Of a stretch of 64,000 nt of DNA, positions 50,490 to 61,160 are shown piece after piece. Below the pieces are notes generated by a model that worked only from the letters and a program-made list of their open reading frames with translations, did no database searches and was not told where the DNA came from. This stretch comes from Isoperla grammatica (lineage: Eukaryota > Arthropoda > Insecta > Plecoptera > Perlodidae). Location: the NCBI GenBank assembly GCA_945910005.1, contig OX246746.1:26993075-27057074 (forward strand). Direction: 5' to 3'. Numbering within the stretch: position 1 is the first letter of the stretch; every line of letters begins with the position of its first letter. A program made the position numbers and the translations under genes.

Positions 50490-51148
50490 TGTGTTTGCCG
50501 CGGTCCGCCACCTAACAGTTATTGACAGCATTTGAAATGTAATTTCTGCCTCTTATACGTATCAGATTGCGTTTACATTGGTATATTCGTGACCGGACAA
50601 AAAGTTATTATAAGATAGCCACCTCACATTTTGCTGTTACTGTGTTTCAGAAATATATTTTCGAGTAACTTTTGTGTAACTTTGCCAATATTTATCAAAT
50701 CGCCATAAAATGAATATATTCGTAACCGGATAAAGCTTTTAAAAAATATGGCTATCTCACATTTTGCCGCCATTTTGTTTCAGAAAAAAGTTTTGCAGTA
50801 ACTATGGTGTAACTTTGTAACTTTTCGAACGATTTTGCCTCAAAACTATACACCCTCAATCCACATCGAGGCTTGTAGATGGTCCAAATTTCAAGTTGAT
50901 CGGACTTTCCGTTCAACCGCTATCGACAGACATAAAAAAAAAACGAACAAACAAAAAACAGAACGAAGTGCCATAAGAGTCTAGTGGAGACGCTCGCTTC
51001 GCTCGCTTAATAAATACACATGCATGTAGATATTTACTAGGAAAACGCTCTGTTTGACGCGTTGATAAGCGAGCGCGTCCATATCTACGAACGTTCTGGC
51101 GAAAAGATCTCAAAGCTAATAAAAACAACAATTAACAACAATTCAAGA

Positions 51149-51277
51149 ATGCACATTGCAAAAATTTTTCTAATTCCCATAGCTATTATAATTCCCGATA
51201 TTGTTGAATGCAGTGCCATGTGCGTTGCTAAGAATTTTCATTGTCATGTTTTCGCCGCGGTCCGCCACCGTTACTAA
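51149..51277 (+). CDS. Repeat-borne 42-codon ORF, signal-peptide-like (copy 2)
   Basis: The homologous ORF in the second element copy. It has substitutions in the hydrophobic part (A, K, P and I at positions 4, 5, 10 and 15) but keeps its character, the D-I-V-E-C segment and cysteines at 21, 25 and 32. A 15-base deletion around the old stop extends the frame by seven residues to a TAA at 51275-51277. Most differences from the other copies change amino acids, which argues against purifying selection. Confidence 0.2.
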   Translation: MHIAKIFLIPIAIIIPDIVECSAMCVAKNFHCHVFAAVRHRY

Positions 51278-51850
51278 CAGTTATTGACAGCAATAGGAAT
51301 GTTATTTCTGCCTCTAATACGTATCCGATCGCGTCTAAATTAGTATATTCGTGACCGGATGAAAATGTACTACAAGATAGCCACCTCACATTTTGCTGTT
51401 ACTGTTTTTTAGAAAAATATTTTCGAGTAACTTTTGTGTAACTTTGCCGATATTGATCAGATAGCCATTAAACGAACATATTCGTGACCGGAAAAAGCTT
51501 TAAAAAAATATGGCTATATCACATTTTTGCCGCCATTTTGTTTCAGAAAAATATTTTGCAGTAACTATGGTGTAACTTGGTAACTTTTCAAACGATTTTG
51601 CCTCAAAACTATACACCTTCAATCCACATCGAGGCTTGTGGATGGTCCAAATTTCAAGTTGGTCAGACTTTCCGTTCGACCGCTATCGACGGACATAAAA
51701 ACAAAAAAAAAACAAAAAAACAAACAGAATGAAGTGCCGTTAGAGTCTAGTACGGTACAAAAAAAAAAAAAAAAAAAAAAAACAGAACGAAGTGCCATAA
51801 GAGTCTCGTGGAAACGCTCGCTTCGCTCGCTTAATTAAAAAGGTGCAAAA

Positions 51851-52114
51851 TTGAGGTTGTTTAGTAAAATTTTAAGAACGCTACACAATATTGAAAAATC
51901 AATTAACCGACACGAAGCAGTTTATCTGCATTACGGGAAAATGAAATAAATAATAATGTTATTTATTTATTTCAATACCTAATAATAATTACCGATCCGA
52001 ATGGAATCTTAAAACGTTATTTAACCAGTTTTTAGTTAAGAAATATCATTGTTGATTTTGATCACTTTTCAATATTGTGTAGCCCGCGCTCTCAAGATAA
52101 TATAACAAACAATA
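51851..52114. mobile_element. MITE with inverted CAATATTGTGTAG-type ends
   Basis: The left part contains AAGAACGCTACACAATATTG (51873-51892), and the right part contains its inverted counterpart, TTTTCAATATTGTGTAG, then CGCTCTCAAGATAATATAAC (52066-52107). The outer ends are AT-rich and diverged. Related single or paired ends are at 42.26, 59.06-59.40 and 1.83 kb, so this is a dispersed inverted-repeat family. No target-site duplication has been resolved. Confidence 0.5.
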
Positions 52115-52739
52115 GTTAATTTCTAGCACAAGGGGGTCTTTAATGGACTAAGCGTTTTCAGGGCGTCGAGGCACCTAAACATTGTGTTATTTTTTTAAAG
52201 TAACAAAACATAAATTAGAAAATAATACTATCCGTCAATATATTTTACTATTTAAAATGTAAAAATGTTTTCTTTACGATTGCTGAAGGCAATTTAATTA
52301 ATTATAATATTTTTTTTATTTTATTATTTAGCTATGTCGAGTAGTGCTGAACGAGAAAGCGTCCCTGTCTTAATTGTTCAGTGCTCACCCTTACGTCTGC
52401 TGATAACAAGATGTAAAACGTTTACAAACGCTCCTTTGCCAGCACGGCTACGGAAACGAGACCATAGCGGTGCATTATTTATTTCCTTTATAATTATATA
52501 ATAAAGCATCTGCCAGACATCGTTCTTCATTTATTTACAATACAGCTTTACACATTTATACCACGATGTGTAGTTTTTAATTCAAAGAGCTGCACACATT
52601 TTATTCATGTAAACAAGTAAACGTTTTAGCAGGCTAAAGGTGAAATTTAGATATCAGCACAAAAATTTAAAATAAAATTTAAAAAAGTAACCAGGCTGGG
52701 CTACAAAGTAAGATGCAATTTTGACAAATAAATTAGGCG
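52115..52739. other. No gene seen
   Basis: AT-rich DNA; nothing recognised. Confidence 0.5.
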
Positions 52740-52862
52740 TGTATATGTACGGGGTAAGAAATCGGAAAAACCATCAGCCAGGATTACTGGTGGCCGGTAT
52801 CGAACCGGCGACCTCCCGAGATGGAGCATCGCGTATTACCGCTGAGCCATCTGTACAGGTTT
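52740..52862 (-). repeat. tRNA-derived SINE (family A), 5' part
   Basis: On the minus strand CCTGTACAGATGGCTCAGCG (A box) and GGTCGCCGGTTCGATACCGG (B box) give the best-preserved tRNA-like promoter in the window, followed by CCACCAGTAATCCTGGCTGA, the family A body start. The body is truncated after about 120 bases. Confidence 0.85.
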
Positions 52863-52924
52863 ATCTTCATTGATATTCTTACGTTCTTACGTGCTACACT
52901 TTCCGGCTATTTTCTCTTCTCTAT

Positions 52925-53078
52925 CTCTATTAAAGAACTGGGGTAATGTCCGAGGGCTCAGTTCTAGCACCTTCTAACTGATGAAAACCTTCATACATGA
53001 TCACCGGCGGCGGCGAGACTCAAATCTAACACCTCTTCAATCAGAATCTTATTCACTGAATCAGTTAATGAGCATATT
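52925..53078 (-). repeat. tRNA-derived SINE (family A), second diverged copy
   Basis: The plus strand reads GGGGTAATGTCCGAGGGCTC then AACTGATGAAAACC and CACCGGCGGCGGCGAGACTC, in the same order as GGAATGTCCGAAGGCTG, CTGAGGAAA and CGGTGGCCGG in the 18.3 kb copy. The B-box region (GAGACTCAAATC) is degraded. It sits next to the 52.8 kb copy in the same orientation. Confidence 0.6.
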
Positions 53079-53750
53079 TACCAGACTACCATCAAGTAAT
53101 ACCAATAAATATTTAATAATAAGTTTGTTCTTGGTCTGTGGTGGCTTCTAAATAAGGTAAAACCATAACTGTGACACGCAGCTGAGGTGCTGTGCGGGTA
53201 GCTCCCTTGCCACAAGGTCTATCTAATAAACAATGTTCTCTCTGGTAATTAAACCATTGGCCGCACTTGATTGTGTAAGAGAGAGGAAGAGATTTGAGCT
53301 ACGCTCGCTGAGGCTCTTGGGAGCAAGGCCGGAAACCTTAGCAAATCTTGCGTGGTGGGCCTACTGGTAATTAGGCTAGAGAAGTGAACTCTCGTGGGAA
53401 GGGAGGGGAGGAGGAGGGGGACTGGGTGGGAAGTTTCCCTTAAAGCCAAAAGGGAGACCTTGCAACAATTAACGTTACCATGTTCGAAGCTAATTGCCTT
53501 TTAAAATTATAGGCCTATTTTTAATGAACGGACCTTAAGATGCTACGGAAAGATCCTCTCGGAGGACTGGTGGAATAAAATGCCCGACGCGAACCGGTCC
53601 AATTACGTAATATAATAAAAACTGTCAATAATGAGTAGGGAGGCCGTAAAGTTAGGAGCAGCTTCAAATAAGCTCAGGAGAGCTTGACGGAGAAGATATT
53701 TTGCACAATAGAAAGAAAAGTTAGCAATCCACAGTATGATAATGATGACA
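53079..53750. other. No gene seen; purine-rich patch
   Basis: No recognised gene. A GGGAGGGGAGGAGGAGGGGG-type purine-rich patch occurs at 53398-53422. Confidence 0.5.
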
Positions 53751-53753
53751 ATA

Positions 53754-54075
<322 letters not shown>

Positions 54076-54289
54076 TTGTTGGGTTTGAACTTACCGGTAC
54101 TTTTGAGTGTTGATCTCTGTTTGGATGTTATTGACTGCATGTAACTGCGACATTGTCTAATCGAACGACGTACGAAATGGTAGACGATGTTGAAAGTGAA
54201 GAATACAGCAACCACAACCACATGATTTAGAAGAGGTAATGAAGAACAAGTAACATCACGACGAAAGCGAGTACGTTAAGGTAGGTACT

Positions 54290-54392
54290 GAACTATACCA
54301 GTCTGGAATCGAACAGAGGCCGGTTGCGTTGTCACAGAACGAGAGACGATGGTGTGACAGCTGTTTACTACGTTGAGCCGTGAGATAACAGG
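54290..54392 (-). repeat. tRNA-like SINE head
   Basis: On the minus strand CTGTTCGATTCCAGACTGG is a clear B box, and ACGGCTCAACGTAGTAAAC is an A-box-like stretch about 60 bases before it. The longer-than-usual spacing suggests an insertion or a leucine/serine-type ancestor. Confidence 0.4.
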
Positions 54393-54519
54393 ATGAGGGG
54401 TAAGAGATAACGATGAGGAGGAATTGAAGTAGAGTGGGGGTGAAAAAATGTATTTTCAGTCAAAACAAAGTCCAAGCGCAAACAATAATAAAAATAACAA
54501 CAACAACAACAGCAACATT

Positions 54520-54570
54520 AATGATAATAATAATAATAATTATTATTATTATTATTATTATTATTATTTT
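54520..54570. repeat. Palindromic (TAA)n-(TTA)n tract
   Basis: Six TAA units run directly into about ten TTA units, so the tract folds on itself as a perfect hairpin of at least 18 bp. It is likely a junction of two oppositely oriented SINE or MITE tails. Confidence 0.8.
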
Positions 54571-54772
54571 TCGTACCAAACCTTCATAGGGTAATTTCAT
54601 TTTCACCTTCAGTTGACTAACTATAGGAACAAGGTGCGGAGAAAGAAATCCCACAGTAGCAGAAGCCCGTGCTAAACATCTATATTGACTGTACATTACA
54701 ATGAAATGCACAATGAGTGTCAATACATCAATTATCAGAGGTATAGATTGAAACACCGAGAAATGTCTACAG

Positions 54773-54800
54773 CCCCCCCCCCCCCCCCCACACACACACA
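54773..54800. repeat. 17-base C tract plus (CA)n
   Basis: A run of 17 C at 54773-54789 is followed by six CA units. It opens proline-rich and glycine-rich artefact frames. Confidence 0.9.
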
Positions 54801-55596
54801 AAAGCAGTGTTGTTACAAACCTGACACAAACATTGATCATTCATATACTTACGGGCCTACTTATGTGCAGATCCAGCCTGTCGTTCCCTTGAATATTGGA
54901 TGGTGCATGTTTTACACATGGAATCATAGGTATGAATAATATGCCTGTTTCTTTCGCCCGTAATGGAGGCTGGAAGGGTTATATAGTTAAATTGCCGCGG
55001 TCGATAAAGTTCTCGTTAGAGCCGACTAGGAAGCAGCACCTGTCGGCGGCATCTTGGTTCACACTTGAAACGTATGGATAATGTGAAACTCGTGTTTTAT
55101 GCCGTTCGTCTACGTCCCTTAACTTTGTCATGGAAAATCCGATGAAATGAAGAGATTGATATAAAAGAGAAAATACCCGGCCCCCGCCAGTTCCTCCTAC
55201 CTCTCACCATTTCCATTCAATTAAGTAAGTATGAACATAAGATAGAAAGCAGTAACTTTGCAAAGATCTTGATATTTTTCTTCCAAGCGAAAAACAAAGA
55301 TCCCTTAAAAGATATGTTTTGCCTTCCTGAGAGGGCTATTCCCCCTCAAGACGCCAAAAAACAGCTTATCCTCTTTACTTGACCTAAATGGGACTTAACT
55401 CAGCTTAAGCATACAAAAGACACTCAACTTAGTGCGATTTCTCATTTCACGAAGAGAAGAAGAAAACGTCGGTAGTCTACGGAGGTAATCGGCTTACCAA
55501 CTTCTGCCCTGGTTCTTCGCCATCTCTGTATTGTCCGTACACTCGTGATCGAAACAGAACCACGCTCCGACGTGGAATTATAGGACGACAAACGCG
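54801..55596. other. No gene seen
   Basis: No gene or repeat recognised. Confidence 0.5.
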
Positions 55597-56012
55597 CAGT
55601 CTTGGGGAGAAACGCGCTACTTTTTTAGGACCTTGTGTGGGGTCGCTTTCCTTTTCTTACATCGGGAACTTGTAACGTGAAAAGTTACTATTTCGTGGGA
55701 ACTTTGAACGAATTTAACGTTCCTTTGTAAGTAACTTTCACCGTCGAAATCCCGCCGAATTCCTCCAGCACTTGATTAAACTTCAGTATAAAAAATATCT
55801 TGGGACTTCACATGTTTTCGAAAATGGCGCCACTCCCTTGTCAGATGTGAGTGGTGGAAGCGGACGGAGACGGGGGAGTAATTAGATTGAAAGTAATTTT
55901 AAAAGGAACGTGAAAGGAACTAAGTTCCTTTTGAGAAACGTCTTAGTTCCTTTTAATCGAAAGTAACTTAACTTTTCAATGTTGTTTTTTGGGGAGAACT
56001 TGCCCAAGACTG
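55597..56012. mobile_element. hAT-type MITE, CAGTCTTGGG ends
   Basis: The left end CAGTCTTGGGGAGAA is inverted at the right end as TGCCCAAGACTG. The interior carries repeated AAAGTTAC, GGAACGT and AAGTTCCTTTT blocks in both orientations (for example GGAACTAAGTTCC near 55916-55928), which give a strong internal hairpin. The CAGT ends and subterminal AAGTAACTT/AAGTTCC blocks resemble non-autonomous hAT elements. The 8-base flanks (CAAACGCG and CAATGAAA) do not match well, so the boundary or age is uncertain. There is no transposase frame. Confidence 0.65.
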
Positions 56013-56582
56013 CAATGAAACCTTTAAAACCTATACCTATAAATAAATCAAATGCGTTTCATGACTGGTAAATATATAGCGTGGACGAAAGATGAATGTA
56101 ACCCCGTTAATGCGGGTTTACATGGAGACTAGTAAATGTGTCACTAGTGTCACAAGCGGGGGTGGGGTAGTCTCACTAGTAAAGCCGCGAAAAATTAACA
56201 ATTTCTAGTAGGAGTGTGTGAGTAGTTGAAAAATTGGTACTCGAAAAACGCTACCAAATTTTATAGTGATGACCTTCGAACCAAATGTTATTTGCACTAT
56301 TGAACTGCTGATGGAAGGAAGTAGCGAGCTAATACACGTAATACAAATTACACTTTTAATTAAATTATTAATTAATGGAGAGGCTAACATGTGTTGCAGG
56401 GTTGCAGGGCAGCCCAGCTGAGAACAGCGGGAACATCGGAGGAGGGATGGAAGCAACTCAATCGAAGCCAGTTGGTGCAGGACAAGACTAGTTTAATCAA
56501 AGTGTAAAGTTTATAATATTGCAGAACTGATTGCGTGAAAGACGACAAGAAAAATTAAGAAGGAATTTTTTAGATGAATAAA
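56013..56582. other. No gene seen
   Basis: No recognised gene. Two near CACTAGT words occur around 56141-56178. Confidence 0.5.
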
Positions 56583-57205
56583 TAAATTTGTATTTATAGT
56601 CTACTTACTCGGTTACAAGAACTGATTTTTTTAGTGGTTGAATTTATACCATTCATTATATACGTTTTAATAGGTTATTTATGGAACAACTAATATTCAG
56701 TTAAGGATATTTATACAATTCATTAATATGTGATTCGTTGTTCTCGGTTACAAGAACTGATTTTCAGTGGCGGACAACCAGTGGTTAAAGTGTACTAGGA
56801 CAAGTGACGGTATGCACTACTGCTGTGCAATGTAGACAAAGGAGGTACGCCAGGGGGTCTGGGGGGTGCGTCCCCCCAGTTTAGCCCACCAGGGAATTTT
56901 GTTAGAGTGTTTTGTCACGAACACGTTTAAATTCGAGCAGGCGTTGGGGGTTGAGGACCCGAGCTAAAATAATACTTTTGTGGTGGAAAAACAAAAATTG
57001 AAACGTTTACTTCATAAAAACATTAGATTAGCCCAAAACGTTCAATATAATTCGACAGTATGCATAACATCGATAAAAATTAGTGCCGGTATGGCATACT
57101 GTCAGTAATTTTGGTAACAGTATGCATACCGGCTCATACCGCCCCACTTTAACCACTGCGGACAACTATACCATTAGTATGTGTGGGATAACTAGACGAT
57201 GATTC
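56583..57205 (+). repeat. Two copies of the 20.1 kb dispersed repeat, second interrupted
   Basis: Copy 1 (56583-56670) reads AATTTGTATTTATAG, CTCGGTTACAAGAACTGATT and TATACCATTC. Copy 2 (from about 56745) reads CTCGGTTACAAGAACTGATT, is interrupted by the hAT element at 56779-57158, and resumes CTATACCATTAG at 57167. The interrupted copy and its intact paralogs show the insertion is younger than the repeat. Confidence 0.65.
56779..57158. mobile_element. hAT MITE with perfect 8-bp target duplication
   Basis: The termini are CAGTGGTTAAAGTG and its exact inverse CACTTTAACCACTG (14 bp). The flanks are CGGACAAC on both sides (56771-56778 and 57159-57166), a perfect 8-bp target duplication as made by hAT transposases. 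The interior contains GGTATGC words near both ends and a GC-rich block (CAGGGGGTCTGGGGGGTGCG, about 56851-56870) shared with the 58.1 kb element. At 380 bp it has no transposase. It is nested in an older dispersed repeat. Confidence 0.93.
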
Positions 57206-57588
57206 TGACAAGGAAATAAGCCTTTCTTCCAATGTAACCTCTAAGTACAAATTTGCCTACGTCTATTGTACCAAGCAAAACAAATCCCACAAGTGTTCCT
57301 TTTGCTGTTGTGGCTTCCATTCCAGCCTGACATCACGGCAAGTTATATTATCATTATGTACCTTATATTCATAAGTATATATTTTGTAATTATCTTCATA
57401 AAAATAAGTGCTCATTAGATTTAAGTTAGCTGTAAGAAATATATTGTATACTCTGTATTTTCATCTTCATTCATCTCATATACTCTATAGTCGTAAGTTA
57501 GATTGTTTTATTCCTCAACTACAATTTCCTACTAGTGTTAAGTTCTTAACATTGTAAAGAGCGCAAGCTAATTTTGGTAAATAAAGAC

Positions 57589-57620
<32 letters not shown>

Positions 57621-57622
57621 TA
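57206..57622 (+). mobile_element. Probable LINE 3' end with (TAA)n tail
   Basis: An AT-rich sequence ends in GTAAAGAGCGCAAGC, GTAAATAAAGACTAATAA and eight TAA units (57591-57617). An untranslated stretch with a polyadenylation-like AATAAA just before a short tandem tail is the usual 3' end of a non-LTR retrotransposon. Upstream, a short frame with CTKQNKSHKCSFCCCG is suggestive but not recognised. No reverse transcriptase is present, so this would be a 5'-truncated copy. Other explanations are a SINE tail or a processed transcript. Confidence 0.4.
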
Positions 57623-57897
57623 ATTTTGACAGAACATTACGTGAACATTAACATACCGAAGAACATTTAGAACACTAGTTTAAACTTATGAGAGTGAATC
57701 CTTCGAGACAACATCCATCCTGACATGGTTTTCGTGGTTTTCCATTGTCCATAGAGTAGAATTACTAGGATGGCTTCGAGAAATCGGCCACGACCGTACA
57801 CACAGCAACACGACGCAAAGAAGACACACACGAAGACAACGCAAATAAGATCATATCATTATGCAGTGTATACTATAAACAAGTACTAATAAGACAG

Positions 57898-58560
57898 TAA
57901 CTACTGAAGTTGAACAAGGTACCTCATGGAAATACTTGACATTACATCTGTATTGTCCGTATAACATGTAAACACCGGCTTTGACCGAGACTGATGACTG
58001 TTTAAACTAGTAACATGTGATTAGTGAAGTTAAATAAGGTAGATACATGGAAATACTTGACATTACGTCCGTATAACAGTGCCTAATTTAAGGAAAAAGT
58101 GGAACTGCGCAAACAAGTCTTTAGAGGCAAAGCGCCGGGGGGTTTGGGGGGCGCGGCCCCTCAGGTTAGCCCCGCAGGGAATTTTTTTGGTTTACCTTTT
58201 TTCAAGAACGTGTTTAAATGGCTTGAGATGGTCTTCAATACATTTTATTAGATTTGCTACTGCGATTCACCAAGCGCTTACCTCCTCAGAAAACATACAA
58301 AGTTAAATAGACGTTAAGAAATTGAAGAATATACTAGTAGATTTAGTATAAGCTCTATAAGATTAAAAAATAAAATAAAAATGAAGTATATTTTTTATTC
58401 CATTAGTTTTTATACTAATTCTTAACTGCGCAAATCACAAATTGCAGCTGCGCAAATGGCTTTTGCAACTGCGCAAACAGTGTCCAGCTGCGCACTAAAT
58501 TCCGTATGACATGCTAACGCCGGTTTTGACCGAGATTGTATGATTGTGATACATTCAATA
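57898..58560. repeat. About 120-bp tandem duplication split by a hAT element
   Basis: Unit 1 (57898-58010) contains GGAAATACTTGACATTAC, then GTCCGTATAACATG, then CGGCTTTGACCGAGACTG. Unit 2 (58020-58076 plus 58502-58550) contains the same sequence but is interrupted exactly at CCGTATAA by the element at 58077-58501. Unit 1 is therefore an uninterrupted paralog of the insertion site. Confidence 0.85.
58077..58501. mobile_element. hAT-type MITE defined by an empty-site paralog
   Basis: The target CCGTATAA (58069-58076) is repeated as CCGTATGA (58502-58509), and the empty paralog at about 57956-57963 has a single CCGTATAA. That gives an 8-bp duplication with one change. The left end is CAGTGCCTAATTTAAGG, and the inverted right end has AATTTAGTGCGCAGC, so the terminal match is imperfect and shifted by four bases. 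Five copies of a subterminal word RRCTGCGCAMA lie at 58103, 58424, 58446, 58467 and 58486, like transposase-binding repeats. The GC-rich block CGGGGGGTTTGGGGGGCGCG (58137-58156) is shared with the 56.8 kb element. Confidence 0.85.
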
Positions 58561-58567
58561 AAAGAAC

Positions 58568-59055
<488 letters not shown>

Positions 59056-59395
59056 TTAGTAATATCAATTCAATTCAATTTTTTATTCAATTCAATTTTT
59101 TTTTTTTATCTTAAGAAAGATACATATAAATATAAAATGATTAATTAATAACCAACATTGATTTTCATAAGAACTTAAATCTGGATTTAAATAAATTTCA
59201 AGCATTGCATTCATTACAGTTGTCGTTAGGGGAAAAAGTTTATGATATATACTTCAAATTAGCTTCCAAATTAAAAACCGTAAGGATTAAAACATGTGCA
59301 ACTGTTTTGATTCAGTCCTTAGTTGTTACGAAGCTGAATGTTGATTTAGTAACCACTTTTTCAATATTGTGTAGCGTTCTCAAGATATTACTAAA
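59056..59395. mobile_element. MITE of the CAATATTGTGTAG family
   Basis: TTTAGTAATATC at about 59057-59068 is inverted as GATATTACTAAA at 59384-59395, and inside the right end is TTTTCAATATTGTGTAGCGT, then TCTCAAGATATT. A subterminal repeat ATTCAATTCAATTTTTT occurs twice at the left. It is about 340 bp with no long frame. Confidence 0.5.
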
Positions 59396-59505
59396 TAGTA
59401 AATACCATTGATTTTGCACGAGAAATTTAATAGTAGGCCTAAGACTACTCACCCTTTCGTATTCCTCTTATATTGCTGTGGTCATTGTCCCATTGGGTAC
59501 TACTG

Positions 59506-59509
<4 letters not shown>

Positions 59510-59589
<80 letters not shown>

Positions 59590-59590
59590 A
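59510..59590. repeat. (CT)n microsatellite
   Basis: About 40 CT units with one TTCT interruption near 59574. The serine/leucine-run frames are artefacts. Confidence 0.97.
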
Positions 59591-60970
59591 TATCATCCGG
59601 GTTGGGTTCATCATCATAATCTCCTCCTTGACACGAGTTTGCTTATCACCGAATAAACTTCAATCAACGCGATCGGATTTAACACCGAGATTTCCTTTAA
59701 ACTGATCGATTTCCGTACCTACTACGAGTTTTACAATAATATCTCATTTCTTAACTTTCCAATTACATGTCTCATTGAGTGTTAGCTTGCAAGGGAATTG
59801 CTGCAGGAAGCGATCGTGCGATTAAATAAGCTCGCGTAGGCCCCACTGCCGATTCCAATTTCCGTAGTGTACACCTTGCTTCTCCTATGGGCGTCGTAAA
59901 GCTGTCGGGCGGAGGGAATGAATTAGAAGTCTAGTTGGATGTTGGATGTAGCGATCTTAGCAGCGAGTAAGAAGATTGACGCGACGGAGGAGAAATGTGG
60001 ATTGAGGGGGTGGAGAACAATCTTGTCGCACTCTGGGGGTAAAAGCACAGATCACGAGGTAGAACGCTTTCGACAATCACACCGAACATTCGTGATTACG
60101 GTAGGTATGAATTAAACAGATAAATAATTATAACGAATAGAGTAAATGAAATAAAACGGCAATACAGTGTAGGTACTCAATGTGTACCTAGATGGCTTTT
60201 ATTAGTACCTATGACGTACAATGTTACTCACTTAAGGTGAATCTACCCCCCACGAAAAACACTTTTGCTACGAATCACTTGCAAATGTATATGTATCACG
60301 TATGAAGTGTACTCCTCCTCCCCCCCACTACCAAAACTACGACCGACCTCCGCGCTCTGCGTTCTGATTTCAGTCGAGCGGAGACTCTTGTTAGAGCAAG
60401 GTCACGGTCGGCGATACTGCCGCTCTGCTCACTTGGTGTCATGTTTCCCTCCAATACTTGGATTGCATCTGTTCATTTGCGTTCTCTACTACTGTAGATC
60501 GGCGCTAGGACACAAGGAGACAATTTCTCTGAGCAAATTACCTGTCTAGACCCGTAAAGTAGTTACGACTGGACTGCGACGCGAGCAAACTGATGCGCTT
60601 TACATCTGTGTACGTATGGTACCAAAACTCGAACAGTTTTTGACATAGTACGTAAAAACAGCATATACTCAAGTGTCTTTTCACCGGAACACGAAACAAT
60701 TCATTACAATCAACTGGGCACATAATTGTATTTTAAAATTGTATACTATCATTCCTAAGATAACAACCTGTAGTATACTACATTTTCGTGAACTTGACAA
60801 ATATGGTCTAGAGGTGTTACTAGCGTTAGCGTAAAGCCTTTAAAACTGTCGGTACACGTAAAAAAATATGTAATTTTTTAAACCCGTTTTTGCAGACATA
60901 ATATCAATATTTAACAACCTGCAACGAAAAAACTTAATTTAAAAAAGTTACGATCCCTAGATACCTTCAC
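59591..60970. other. No gene seen
   Basis: No recognised gene. A short frame at 60265-60549 (94 codons) is C- and L-rich and unrecognised. Confidence 0.5.
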
Positions 60971-60973
60971 CTT

Positions 60974-61160
60974 AAAATCAGTTCTTATAGTGGTTAGCTG
61001 ATGTTAGAATAATAAATAAATACGAATTTGATATTTGTTTTATTTTATTTAGTATAGGTTATTTATTTATATTTATAAATGTCCCCCCCCCCCCACCCCC
61101 CTAAAATCAGTTCTTAGAAGAAAGATGCTGTAGATAGATAATAAATACGAATTTAATATT
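60974..61160 (-). repeat. 129-bp tandem pair of the 20.1 kb dispersed repeat, plus C tract
   Basis: AAAATCAGTTCTTA occurs at 60974 and 61103, each followed about 40 bases later by AATAAATACGAATTT. Inverted, these match AAGAACTGATTTT and AAATTTGTATTTAT of the 56.6 kb copies. A 12-base C run lies between them at 61083-61094. Confidence 0.6.

Larger units (their letters stand above)
50102..51838 (+). repeat. Dispersed element in two direct copies (937-bp offset)
   Basis: Copy 1 (50102-51009) and copy 2 (51039-51838) both start AGGAAAACGCTCTGTTTGAC and both end CGCTCGCTTCGCTCGCTTAA. Copy 1 has an internal 163-base tandem duplication (50184 onward against 50354 onward). Shared internal landmarks are GTGACCGGA, CACATTTTGCTGTTACTG, CCACATCGAGGCTTG and a poly-A/C-A-rich stretch before the end. 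There is no reverse transcriptase or transposase frame and no terminal inverted repeat. The head and tail both carry AAGCGAGCG-type motifs. Class unassigned. Confidence 0.85.

Noticed and set aside
59408..59705. Serine/leucine-repeat frames
   Set aside because: Translations of the (CT)n microsatellite.
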